From Pseudochryseolinea flava (GTDB taxonomy: Bacteria; Bacteroidota; Bacteroidia; Cytophagales; Cyclobacteriaceae), in assembly GCF_003286915.1 (NCBI RefSeq), contig NZ_QMFY01000001.1, forward strand, positions 186,001-250,000: a DNA stretch of 64,000 nt, written 5' to 3'. Positions 55,453 through 63,043 of this stretch are shown piece by piece. Each line of letters begins with the position of its first letter. Within the stretch, counting starts at the first letter, position 1. The position numbers and the translations under genes were made by a program. The notes below the pieces were generated by a model. It saw nothing but the letters and a program-made list of their open reading frames with translations. It searched no databases and was not told the DNA's origin.

Positions 55453-55986
55453 TTAATTTTTGATTTTTTCTTTGTTATCCGGCTGCAGATAGAGTTGTGC
55501 TAATGGTTCTCCTCTTCTTTCGAAAGCAAGCAGAAAATTTTTTGTATCTCCGTTCATGACGAGTACATATTGTTTTTGGGGGTCGACGTAAACTTCATCT
55601 CTGGTTGCGCTTTGTAGTCGCGTTAAATTCTTTTCTCGAATAAATTGCTCAAGCGCTGCACTATCGAATTGTGAAGTAACCGACGATGCGTGTACAATAT
55701 TTACACCACCTCGTGTGGCAAATCCAATGGCGTTGCAGTTCGCGCGATACTCCCACAGAATCTGTTTACCATACGCGTCGCGCCATCCTTCGCGGGTATA
55801 CAGCATACTACTTTTTACTGAACCATCAGCTTTCACTTCTAGCGCTGTCCATCCTTTATTCTGCAGCAACAGCGGTGCAACTGTAGCGGAGCTATTAAAT
55901 ACTTCGAACACCTCATCTATGGATTGAGCGGCCAATGTATAAGAGAACAACAACTGCAATAGCAACAGAGGGATTTGTGTTCGCAT
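55453..55986 (-). CDS. Hypothetical exported protein (177 aa)
   Basis: Not recognised. Signal peptide MRTQIPLLLLQLLFSYTLAAQ, then a mixed alpha/beta mature part with several short strands and few charged clusters. No catalytic motif or Cys pair. It faces queG tail to tail, and the space between the two stops is filled by the heptamer array. Gene identity is supported by the signal peptide and an uninterrupted frame with codon use like its neighbours. Confidence 0.65.
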   Translation of the reverse strand: MRTQIPLLLLQLLFSYTLAAQSIDEVFEVFNSSATVAPLLLQNKGWTALEVKADGSVKSSMLYTREGWRDAYGKQILWEYRANCNAIGFATRGGVNIVHASSVTSQFDSAALEQFIREKNLTRLQSATRDEVYVDPQKQYVLVMNGDTKNFLLAFERRGEPLAQLYLQPDNKEKIKN

Positions 55987-56055
55987 GATGAATTAACATT
56001 CTTAATCTTCCTCTACGGATGATGGTCGATGATTATAAGTTTCAATAAAAAGTCA

Positions 56056-56079
56056 AAGCCTCCCTTGTGAGGAGGCCTT
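56056..56079 (-). terminator. Intrinsic terminator for the 61-aa gene
   Basis: Stem AAGCCTCC/GGAGGCCTT with a 7-nt loop. On the minus strand it is followed by TTTGACTTTTTATT. Three CTAAAC-like hexamer units (about 56093-56105) lie between it and the stop. Confidence 0.8.
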
Positions 56080-56109
56080 GTAGGTTTAGGTTTAGGTAAG
56101 TCAATTTGT

Positions 56110-56295
56110 TTAAGCAACCACGAAGCATCGATTCAATATCGCCTCATGTTCCATCCCAAATCTGGCATAGCACCAGTTTTTGAGTTCATTTACTTCATCG
56201 GCTATCAGCGCTCTGATCGCCTTTTTAAGCTCTTTCTCGAAAAGAAGAGCGTCAAAACTCACTTTAGTGAGCACAGTTTTGACATAGTTGAGCAT
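56110..56295 (-). CDS. Small hypothetical protein (61 aa)
   Basis: MLNYVKTVLTKVSFDALLFE at the start, then a helical charged segment (KELKKAIRALIADEVNELKN) and a Cys/Phe tail. No signal peptide. The strong terminator just downstream on the same strand supports a real gene. Similar short proteins are common in Cytophagales, but I know no function. Confidence 0.6.
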   Translation of the reverse strand: MLNYVKTVLTKVSFDALLFEKELKKAIRALIADEVNELKNWCYARFGMEHEAILNRCFVVA

Positions 56296-56513
56296 GGCAA
56301 AAGTTAGATAGTTAAAAAAATCAAAGTCCTAACGAGCGTTAAGGTATAAAATTCTGTAGACATCCAAAAGAAGAATTTAAACTTTCGATCACAATCCTTA
56401 GCGGGTGCCATTTTATTTGGCAGTGTTCTACCTCCGATTAGGCCGCAAATTTGACCGTCAGGTATCTATTTTGTGCATCATTCCGCGGTAAAAACATATT
56501 TTTACAACCTTCG

Positions 56514-56521
56514 TATTTTTG
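56514..56521 (+). promoter_or_regulatory. Putative -7 box of batD
   Basis: TATTTTTG ends 9 nt before the ATG at 56531 and overlaps an upstream in-frame TTG. This rules out the TTG as the start if the box is used. Confidence 0.5.
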
Positions 56522-56530
56522 AAAAAATTT

Positions 56531-57985
56531 ATGCGCTTAAGGCTCTTCTCGATCATCTTTTTCTGTCTTCTGGCTGGCAACGCCCTAAAACTTAATGCCC
56601 AACAAATAAGTATTGTGTTGGGCCCCGACGAGATTGGCGAAAACCAATCCTGGACAATTACGATTACCGTACAAAATGAGCGTATTAAAAGCTATGACAA
56701 TTTTCCTGAGATCGACGGCTTTAGAAAAAGAGGTACATCAAGCCAGCAAAGTGTGTCGATCATCAATGGACAAGTTTCAAATTCGCAAAGTCTAACGATG
56801 ACGTATCTGCCAACGAAACAAGGCAAGTATACCATACCCGATTTTACGATGAAGGTGAATGATAAACCGATTCGCGTCGCGGGTAAAAAAGTAAAAGTTG
56901 GTCCACCACAGCAACGACAAGCTGATCCTTTTCAAGATTTTTTTGGACGACCTGATGACTTCGGCGGAAGAAATGAAACAGAGTTCGTCGACGTTAAAGA
57001 CGAAGCATTCTTAGCCGTGCGATCAAACAAAGACGAAGTGTATGCGGGTGAAGGTGTCAATGTTACATTGGCATTTTATGTTCCGCGTTTCAACGAAGCA
57101 CCACTTGCATTTTATGAACTCCCTCGACAACTCGGAGAGATTCTTAAAAAAATTCGCCCCGTGAATTGTTGGGAAGAAAAATTTGAAATCGAAAGCATCG
57201 AAGGCGAAAACGTTACCATCAACGGAAAGGATTACATGCAGTATAAAATCTATCAAGCAACGTTGTACCCGCTGAATTCCGAACCCATTCGTTTCCCGAC
57301 CGTTGGACTTGAAATGATCAAATATAAGGTGGCGAAGAACCCGAGCTATTTCGGACAAAATCGTAAGGAAGATTTCAAAACATTTTATTCGAAGCCGAAA
57401 ACGATCAAGGTAAAAGAGCTTCCACCACATCCACTCCGCGATGTTGTTTCCGTGGGCGATTACCATCTGCAAGAAGCATTGGGTAGCACTGATCTTGAAA
57501 CTGGAAAAAGTACGCCCTACAGCTTCAACATTTATGGCGAAGGAAACATTGCATCGATTGAAAAGCCGACGGTACGTACGTCAAGCGCGTTTGAATTTTA
57601 TGAACCCAATGTGCGCCAGGATATTAATCATGCAAACAATCGCGTAACGGGCACCAAGTCGTTCAACTACTTCATCATCCCGAAAGAACCAGGGCAATAT
57701 AAAGTTGGTGATTATTTTCAGTGGGTATTTTTTAATACAAGTAAAAAACGATACGACACATTACGTTCAAACCTTACGGTATTTGTGAAGGGAGAAAGCA
57801 AGAAAAATCTGGCGATTGAATCGAATGATGCCGGTAGTTTTTACGATCGGATCAATGGTACCGAAAACACAATTCATCACATCCGGGATGATCGCTGGAT
57901 GCGCTGGACCTTCAATGGATTTATTGTGCTTACGCTCGGCGCATCAATCTTTTTGCTTACACGTAAGCGCCAACGTAATTCATAA
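56531..57985 (+). CDS. batD: BatD family protein
   Basis: 484 residues. Signal peptide (ends LNAQ), a large extracytoplasmic region of beta-sandwich repeats (GPDEIGENQSWTITITVQNE; FTMKVNDKPIRVAGKKV; VRSNKDEVYAGEGVNVTLAFYV), and one C-terminal membrane helix (about 455-478) followed by a basic tail. BatD belongs to the Bacteroides aerotolerance locus; batA, batB, batC and batE are not here, so this is a detached copy. The physiological role remains unclear. Confidence 0.88.
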   Translation: MRLRLFSIIFFCLLAGNALKLNAQQISIVLGPDEIGENQSWTITITVQNERIKSYDNFPEIDGFRKRGTSSQQSVSIINGQVSNSQSLTMTYLPTKQGKYTIPDFTMKVNDKPIRVAGKKVKVGPPQQRQADPFQDFFGRPDDFGGRNETEFVDVKDEAFLAVRSNKDEVYAGEGVNVTLAFYVPRFNEAPLAFYELPRQLGEILKKIRPVNCWEEKFEIESIEGENVTINGKDYMQYKIYQATLYPLNSEPIRFPTVGLEMIKYKVAKNPSYFGQNRKEDFKTFYSKPKTIKVKELPPHPLRDVVSVGDYHLQEALGSTDLETGKSTPYSFNIYGEGNIASIEKPTVRTSSAFEFYEPNVRQDINHANNRVTGTKSFNYFIIPKEPGQYKVGDYFQWVFFNTSKKRYDTLRSNLTVFVKGESKKNLAIESNDAGSFYDRINGTENTIHHIRDDRWMRWTFNGFIVLTLGASIFLLTRKRQRNS

Positions 57986-58071
57986 AACACAACCGGGATT
58001 TTGAAATTATTTGAATTTGTCTGCGCTCATTTGGAGCGACTATCGCAGCATCCTTATCTTCAAGGCTTGAT

Positions 58072-59145
58072 ATGAGTAACACGTTCGGAAAAATTTTCAA
58101 GATTACAACTTTTGGCGAGTCACATGGTGTTGCCATAGGCGTAACAATCGATGGATGTCCTGCTGGCCTCGATATAGATGAAGTTTTCATTCAGTCGGAA
58201 TTGGATCGCCGCAAACCGGGGCAATCAAAGATCACCACACAGCGAAAAGAAGCCGATACCGTTAAGATATTAAGTGGCGTTTTTGAAGGGAAATCAACCG
58301 GAACACCTATTGCTATGGTCATCGAAAATGAAGACCAGCGCAGCAAAGACTATAGTCACATCGCAGAAACATTCCGACCATCACATGCCGATTATACATA
58401 CGACGCAAAATACGGTGTCAGAGATTACCGTGGTGGTGGAAGAAGCTCAGCAAGAGAGACTGCTGCGCGTGTTGCTGCAGGCGCCATCGCGAAATTGTTC
58501 TTGAAAAAAGTCGGCATCGAGATCAACGCATTTGTATCTCAGGTTGGTGACATCAAAGCGCCGCATTACACCACATTAGACCTGTCTAAAACAGAAGATA
58601 ACATCGTTCGCTGCCCTGACGCAAAAACAGCAGAGGCGATGATTGCCCTTATAGATGAAGTGCGTCAAGATCGCGATACCATCGGTGGGCTTGTAACCTG
58701 CGTAATCAAAAATACGCCTGTAGGTTTAGGAGAACCCGTATTTGATAAACTGCATGCTGAACTTGGCAAAGCGATGTTGAGCATCAATGCAGTGAAAGGT
58801 TTCGAATATGGCAGCGGCTTTGAAGGAATTCGTTTAAGAGGATCTCAACACAATGACGAATTTTATAACGACGCCGGAAAGATCAAGACGAAAACAAATC
58901 ACTCTGGAGGTATTCAAGGTGGCATCTCTAACGGTGAGGACATTTATTTTAATGTTGCCTTTAAACCCGTTGCTACCATTATGCAAGATCAGCAAACCAT
59001 CAATAAAGCTGGAGAAGAGGCCACAGTAAGCGGTAAAGGAAGACATGATCCCTGTGTCGTTCCTCGTGCGGTTCCTATTGTTGAAGCGATGGCTGCGTTG
59101 GTGTTACTTGACTTTCACCTCCGTAACAAGTCCTCTAAAATTTAA
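58072..59145 (+). CDS. aroC: Chorismate synthase
   Basis: 357 residues, usual length. Converts EPSP to chorismate using reduced FMN, the last step of the common aromatic pathway. Signatures: [53 protein letters not shown] and [18 protein letters not shown]. Single gene between batD and a small membrane protein. Confidence 0.97.
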   Translation: MSNTFGKIFKITTFGESHGVAIGVTIDGCPAGLDIDEVFIQSELDRRKPGQSKITTQRKEADTVKILSGVFEGKSTGTPIAMVIENEDQRSKDYSHIAETFRPSHADYTYDAKYGVRDYRGGGRSSARETAARVAAGAIAKLFLKKVGIEINAFVSQVGDIKAPHYTTLDLSKTEDNIVRCPDAKTAEAMIALIDEVRQDRDTIGGLVTCVIKNTPVGLGEPVFDKLHAELGKAMLSINAVKGFEYGSGFEGIRLRGSQHNDEFYNDAGKIKTKTNHSGGIQGGISNGEDIYFNVAFKPVATIMQDQQTINKAGEEATVSGKGRHDPCVVPRAVPIVEAMAALVLLDFHLRNKSSKI

Positions 59146-59272
59146 TCGCCATTCTTCCTTAACAGGGGTAAATCTGTGGAAGATGTACCCCGTAATCGCC
59201 GTTCGCTCATGCATGGCACACGTGCTGCCATAGGGCACACACTTTTCTGCACGATCAGAAAAGATTACAACT

Positions 59273-59482
59273 ATGAAAACAATTGGAATTGTACTCATCG
59301 TCCTCGGCGGAATCATGACCGTATTCACAGGCTTTAACATCATCACAAAAAAGGAAGTGGCAGATATTGGTCCGATCGAAATCAACAAAGAAGAAAAAAC
59401 ACCGATCTATTGGTCACCCATCACAGGCGCAATCCTGCTCGTCGCGGGGATCATAGTAGTGTTGAGTGCTCGGAAAAAATAG
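59273..59482 (+). CDS. Small two-helix membrane protein (69 aa)
   Basis: MKTIGIVLIVLGGIMTVFTG forms the first membrane helix and ITGAILLVAGIIVVLSARKK the second, joined by a short charged loop (KKEVADIGPIEINKEEK). The basic end suggests the C-terminus is cytosolic. A common kind of small protein in Bacteroidota, function unknown. Confidence 0.75.
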   Translation: MKTIGIVLIVLGGIMTVFTGFNIITKKEVADIGPIEINKEEKTPIYWSPITGAILLVAGIIVVLSARKK

Positions 59483-59524
59483 CGTCGACCATGAAGCTCC
59501 GAGTTTTATCCTCGGTCCTACTCT

Positions 59525-59552
59525 TGTAGCTCGAAGCCAGTAACTCGAAGCC
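59525..59552. repeat. Heptamer tandem array after the dicarboxylate symporter
   Basis: On the minus strand four 7-bp units, GGCTTCG, AGTTACT, GGCTTCG and AGCTACA, start immediately after the TAA stop (59553-59555). Alternate units are closest, giving an apparent 14-bp period. Confidence 0.82.
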
Positions 59553-60920
59553 TTACTCCGCAGAATCAGGAAACTCCCCTTCCCATCTGGCAACTACTGC
59601 AGTAGCTAGACAGTTACCAATCACATTGACAGATGTTCTTCCCATGTCCATGATAGCATCGACGGCAAGAATGGCAAATGCTTTGAAGGGATCTAGGCCC
59701 AGTTGCTCAACAGTACTGATGAGAATCAAGAACGATGCACCGCGTACACCGGCAACGCCTTTACTCGTCAGCATGAGTATGAGCACCATTTGGATTTGTT
59801 GCCCGATCGTGAGTTCCACACCGGAAGCTTGAGCGATAAACACAGATGCAAGGGAAAGGTATAATGTACTTCCATCGAGATTGAAACTATATCCCGTGGG
59901 TAACACGAACGCTACGATCTTCCGTGGTATGCCAAACTTCTCCAGATTCTCCATGGCTTTTGGCAAGGCCGCTTCACTCGTTGAGGTAGCAAACGCAATG
60001 GATACAGGCTCACTTATCGCAGCAATAAATCGTTTGAAAGGAAGTCGAATGATAAACCCTACGGGTACCAGCACCAATAGGATGAATGCGATCAGTGCCA
60101 TATACAATGTGCCGACCAACATGAAAAGATTTTTGAGCACGCCGAATCCCATCGAGGCGACCGCGTAGGCCAACGCACCGCCTACTGCAAATGGTGCGAC
60201 GTACATCACTAAATCTGTAAATTTGAACATCACCTCTGCCAAGCTCTCGGTGAAGTGCAGCACAGGTTTCTTTTTTTCTTCTGTGAGTTTCGCTAGCGCG
60301 ACACCAAAAAGAACGCTGAATACAACGACTTGTAGCACACGATTCTCGCCGATTGCCTTCGCTAGATTTTCAGGAAAGATCTCAAGGATAAAATCGTGCG
60401 ATTCTTTTCCTTTCTTCAAGCTCTCGGCCTTTTCAACCTGAGCTTGTTCTACTTTCATTTCAGCGCCTTCACCAGCGCGGGTAAGGTTGATCGCGACCAA
60501 CCCCACAACCAAGGCAATGGTAGTGACAATTTCAAAATAGAGAATTGCCTTCAATCCCATGCGACCAACTTGTTTTAGGTTGGAATGTGCGGCAATACCA
60601 ACTACCAACGTCGCGAAAATGAGCGGCGCAATGATCGTTTTTATCAAGCGAAGAAAAATTCCGCTGAGGACATTCAGTTTCAAAGAAATTTCCGGAAAAG
60701 AATATCCGAGTTCACACCCGAGAAACATACTCACCACGATCCAGGTTGTAAGTGATCGTTTTTGCACGGCAAAGGCAATAAAAGATAGCCAAGTGATCCA
60801 CCGTGCGCCGGTGAGAATTTGGTCAGCGACACCTAAATTAAAATAGTATTGGGCGAGATGGAGAGCGGTTGCAATCGTGAAAAGGATAGCCGCGGAAAAC
60901 ACAATATGCTTCTGTTTCAA
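59553..60920 (-). CDS. Dicarboxylate/amino acid:cation symporter (DAACS, GltP/DctA-like)
   Basis: 455-residue inner-membrane transporter with about eight helices and two re-entrant hairpins. Family motifs: IAFATSTSEAALPKAMENLEKFG (serine-rich hairpin HP1), NLDGSTLYLSLASVFIAQA (unwound TM7) and ASFLILISTVEQLGLDP near HP2. Couples uptake of glutamate, aspartate or C4-dicarboxylates to protons or sodium; which of these cannot be told. The stop abuts a heptamer array. Confidence 0.9.
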   Translation of the reverse strand: MKQKHIVFSAAILFTIATALHLAQYYFNLGVADQILTGARWITWLSFIAFAVQKRSLTTWIVVSMFLGCELGYSFPEISLKLNVLSGIFLRLIKTIIAPLIFATLVVGIAAHSNLKQVGRMGLKAILYFEIVTTIALVVGLVAINLTRAGEGAEMKVEQAQVEKAESLKKGKESHDFILEIFPENLAKAIGENRVLQVVVFSVLFGVALAKLTEEKKKPVLHFTESLAEVMFKFTDLVMYVAPFAVGGALAYAVASMGFGVLKNLFMLVGTLYMALIAFILLVLVPVGFIIRLPFKRFIAAISEPVSIAFATSTSEAALPKAMENLEKFGIPRKIVAFVLPTGYSFNLDGSTLYLSLASVFIAQASGVELTIGQQIQMVLILMLTSKGVAGVRGASFLILISTVEQLGLDPFKAFAILAVDAIMDMGRTSVNVIGNCLATAVVARWEGEFPDSAE

Positions 60921-61093
60921 TGGTCTTCGGTTTAGCAGTGAACAACTGTTAGGTCGCGAATATAGTGCTTAAAAGCAGAAAGTCGAAGACGGTGCGTTTC
61001 GCGATGCTAAAGCTTACAGCAGAAAGCGCGTTTCATGTTTATCCCGACAAAGATGGACGGTTGATAATACTTTAGTTACGAACTTTAATTCCG

Positions 61094-61101
61094 TAATTTT
61101 G
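61094..61101 (+). promoter_or_regulatory. Putative -7 box of the nfu gene
   Basis: TAATTTTG, 22 nt before the ATG at 61124; fits TAnnTTTG. Confidence 0.5.
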
Positions 61102-61123
61102 TTCGCAGTATAAATCTGACATT

Positions 61124-61696
61124 ATGTTACAGGCAGCTCCTAAAAACGTCCATATTTATTTGGAATCAAATCCCAATCCAAATTCATTAAAATTTGTGGT
61201 TAACGAAATGTTGGTTCCAGAAGCCATGAGCTTTGATTTTCCAGATGCGGAAAGCACGGGAATCTCTCCGCTCGCGAAGGAACTGTTTACCTTTCCCTTT
61301 GTGGACCGTGTATTTTTTGCTAGCAACTTCATCACGGTTACAAAAAAAGAGGACGTTGAATGGCTTGAAATTCAGAACACGTTAAAAGATCATATCAAAA
61401 AATATCTGGAGGCGGGTAAATTCATCATTGAAGTAAAAGAAGAAGAGGCGCCTTTAGAAGAAGAGACCGAAACGATCAAGAAGATCAAAACGATTCTCGA
61501 TGAATATATCCGCCCTGCAGTGGAGCAAGATGGTGGTGCGATCACTTACCATTCGTTCCAAGAGGGTATTGTAAAAGTAAAACTTCAAGGTTCTTGCAGC
61601 GGTTGTCCGTCGTCGATGGTTACGTTGAAAGCTGGAATCGAGAATCTGTTTACACGCATGATGCCTGGCGAAATTAAGGCTGTGGAAGCGCTGTAA
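61124..61696 (+). CDS. NifU/Nfu-family iron-sulfur carrier protein
   Basis: 190 residues with two domains: the Nfu N-terminal domain (about 8-95, ESNPNPNSLKFVVNEMLVP) and the NifU-like C-terminal domain (about 118-187) with Cys158-x-x-Cys161 in GSCSGCPSS, which binds a [4Fe-4S] cluster at a dimer interface. It delivers clusters to targets such as LipA in other organisms; lipA is 16 kb away here. Starts MLQAAPKNVHIYLE. Stop is followed 1 nt later by a heptamer array, then a terminator. Confidence 0.92.
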   Translation: MLQAAPKNVHIYLESNPNPNSLKFVVNEMLVPEAMSFDFPDAESTGISPLAKELFTFPFVDRVFFASNFITVTKKEDVEWLEIQNTLKDHIKKYLEAGKFIIEVKEEEAPLEEETETIKKIKTILDEYIRPAVEQDGGAITYHSFQEGIVKVKLQGSCSGCPSSMVTLKAGIENLFTRMMPGEIKAVEAL

Positions 61697-61697
61697 G

Positions 61698-61732
61698 AAG
61701 CTGCGAGCTTTGAGCTGCGAGCCACGAGTTTC
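61698..61732. repeat. Heptamer tandem array after the nfu stop
   Basis: Five 7-bp units: AAGCTGC, GAGCTTT, GAGCTGC, GAGCCAC, GAGTTTC. Begins 1 nt after the stop. Confidence 0.85.
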
Positions 61733-61756
61733 TTTTAGAAAAGTTTTAAACAAAGT

Positions 61757-61778
61757 GCCCACACGCGTGGGCTTTTTT
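61757..61778 (+). terminator. Intrinsic terminator of nfu
   Basis: Stem GCCCAC/GTGGGC with loop ACGC and a six-T run. Confidence 0.93.
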
Positions 61779-61902
61779 ATTGGTGTGGATAAAGTCTGAA
61801 CATGGGGCGTTTCATTGCCTGCAGCGGTCAAGCTGTCTCGCCGTCTTAGAAAGATCCGATAAACCAATACTGGATTTTGATTCGGTCAGAATCTCAACTT
61901 TA

Positions 61903-61944
61903 CTAATGGCTTGTAACTTACGGCTTGCAACTTGAAGCCTTAAC
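61903..61944. repeat. Heptamer tandem array between two terminators
   Basis: Six degenerate 7-bp units (CTAATGG, CTTGTAA, CTTACGG, CTTGCAA, CTTGAAG, CCTTAAC). Not directly attached to a stop; it lies in the 315-bp gap between nfu and rpmA, beside the rpmA terminator. The rest of this gap (about 61779-61902) shows nothing I can name. Confidence 0.72.
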
Positions 61945-61960
61945 CCGTCTAAAAAGAAAA

Positions 61961-61986
61961 AGCACTCCGAACCTAATCGAAGTGCT
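61961..61986 (-). terminator. Intrinsic terminator of rplU-rpmA
   Basis: AGCACTCCGA pairs with TCGAAGTGCT (one mismatch). On the minus strand it is followed by TTTTCTTTTT, 26 nt beyond the rpmA stop. Confidence 0.85.
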
Positions 61987-62011
61987 CTTTATAATAATGT
62001 ATTCTTACAAA

Positions 62012-62269
62012 TTAAGCTTCTGCTACAACAGAAACGTAAGATTTGTCAGCTTTACCTTTTTTGAAAGTAACGATACCGTTAGTCAAAGCGAATAACGTGT
62101 GATCTTTACCGATACCAACGCCAGCGCCGGGGTGGTGTTTAGTACCACGTTGACGAACGATGATATTACCAGCGATAGCTTTTTGGCCACCGTAGATTTT
62201 AATGCCGAGGCGTTTGCTTTCCGATTCGCGGCCGTTCTTTACTTTACCTTCACCTTTTTTGTGTGCCAT
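62012..62269 (-). CDS. rpmA: 50S ribosomal protein L27
   Basis: 85 residues, typical. [20 protein letters not shown] start, then [29 protein letters not shown], the L27 signature. The N-terminal tail reaches toward the peptidyl transferase centre. No cleavable N-terminal extension of the Firmicutes type is present. Encoded 43 nt after rplU in the usual order. Confidence 0.97.
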   Translation of the reverse strand: MAHKKGEGKVKNGRESESKRLGIKIYGGQKAIAGNIIVRQRGTKHHPGAGVGIGKDHTLFALTNGIVTFKKGKADKSYVSVVAEA

Positions 62270-62312
62270 GGTATTGTGTCGTTAAGTCGTTAATGATAAT
62301 GGAGGCTGCGGA

Positions 62313-62621
62313 TTATCCGATGCTCTCGATCTGTACTTTTGTGAATTGCTGACGGTGACCGTTTCTCACGGCATAACCTTTTCTGCGTTTCTTTTTGAAG
62401 ACAATAACTTTATTGCCTTTTACATGTTCCAGTATTTTACCAGAAACTGCGAAGCCACTAACAGTAGGGGCGCCAATAGTGATCGAACCACCATCATCAA
62501 CGAGAAGAACTTTGTCGAACTTTACAGTTGCGCCAGCTTCTCCATCCATTTTGGGGGCATAGATATATTGATCTTTAGCCACTTTGAACTGTTTGCCTGC
62601 GATGTCTACGATTGCGTACAT
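62313..62621 (-). CDS. rplU: 50S ribosomal protein L21
   Basis: 102 residues, typical. MYAIVDIAGKQFKVAKDQYI at the start and the conserved KVIVFKKKRRKGYAVRNGHRQQFTKVQI at the end, which binds 23S rRNA. First gene of the rplU-rpmA operon, with a TACCTTTG -7 box 22 nt upstream. Confidence 0.97.
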   Translation of the reverse strand: MYAIVDIAGKQFKVAKDQYIYAPKMDGEAGATVKFDKVLLVDDGGSITIGAPTVSGFAVSGKILEHVKGNKVIVFKKKRRKGYAVRNGHRQQFTKVQIESIG

Positions 62622-62643
62622 AGCTTTTTGAAAAATTGGACTG

Positions 62644-62651
62644 CAAAGGTA
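62644..62651 (-). promoter_or_regulatory. Putative -7 box of rplU-rpmA
   Basis: TACCTTTG on the minus strand ending 22 nt before the rplU ATG; exact match to TAnnTTTG. Confidence 0.55.
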
Positions 62652-62808
62652 GCAAAAGAAACCAGATACACCTTATAGGGTTGAAATATTTTAGCAATCC
62701 TAAGGGGGAAAAATCCGTGAAAAAAAAGTTTAAAAATTTTAACCCGATATTTCAGGGATTTTAGGTGGTAACCGAGATGATTTAAGCAGCTATTTTACAG
62801 GAACTTAT

Positions 62809-62839
62809 CTATCCACAAACCATCAACAAGTTATCCACA
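62809..62839 (+). promoter_or_regulatory. Two DnaA boxes upstream of nrdB
   Basis: TTATCCACA at 62831-62839 is a perfect DnaA box. CTATCCACA at 62809-62817 differs in one base and has the same orientation, 22 bp upstream (two helical turns). They lie in the 422-bp gap between divergent rplU and nrdB, after an A+T-rich stretch (62680-62760). A small inverted repeat, ATGCA-GTTT-TGCAT, follows at 62861-62874. The rest of this gap shows no gene and I found no -7 box for nrdB. Confidence 0.6.
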
Positions 62840-63043
62840 ATCGTTGAAATCAAATCAAAAATGCAGTTTTGCATAATTAGCGGCGATCCCTTTCATTTGT
62901 ACACTTGTCGCTGAGCAGGGCGATTTTCTAACTGCTCAACCAAGCAATCAAAGATTTTATTAAGAACTAAATACGGGTGTTGGCCTGCCTAACGTCCGAA
63001 TTGATATTTTATTGGTTAGTACCCTTAAAAACCCATTTGTCGC

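Noticed and set aside
59146-59272. Small gene or RNA between aroC and the 69-aa protein
   Set aside because: No frame with a plausible start and composition and no stable structure beyond a weak GGGGTA/TACCCC pairing.
61454-61867. Minus-strand frame of 137 codons across the nfu end
   Set aside because: It runs antisense through the conserved NifU domain, the repeat array and the terminator; composition is unlike a protein.
62680-63043. Chromosomal replication origin
   Set aside because: Only two DnaA boxes were found and no dnaA/dnaN neighbours are visible. Regulation of nrdB explains the site equally well, so I report only the boxes.
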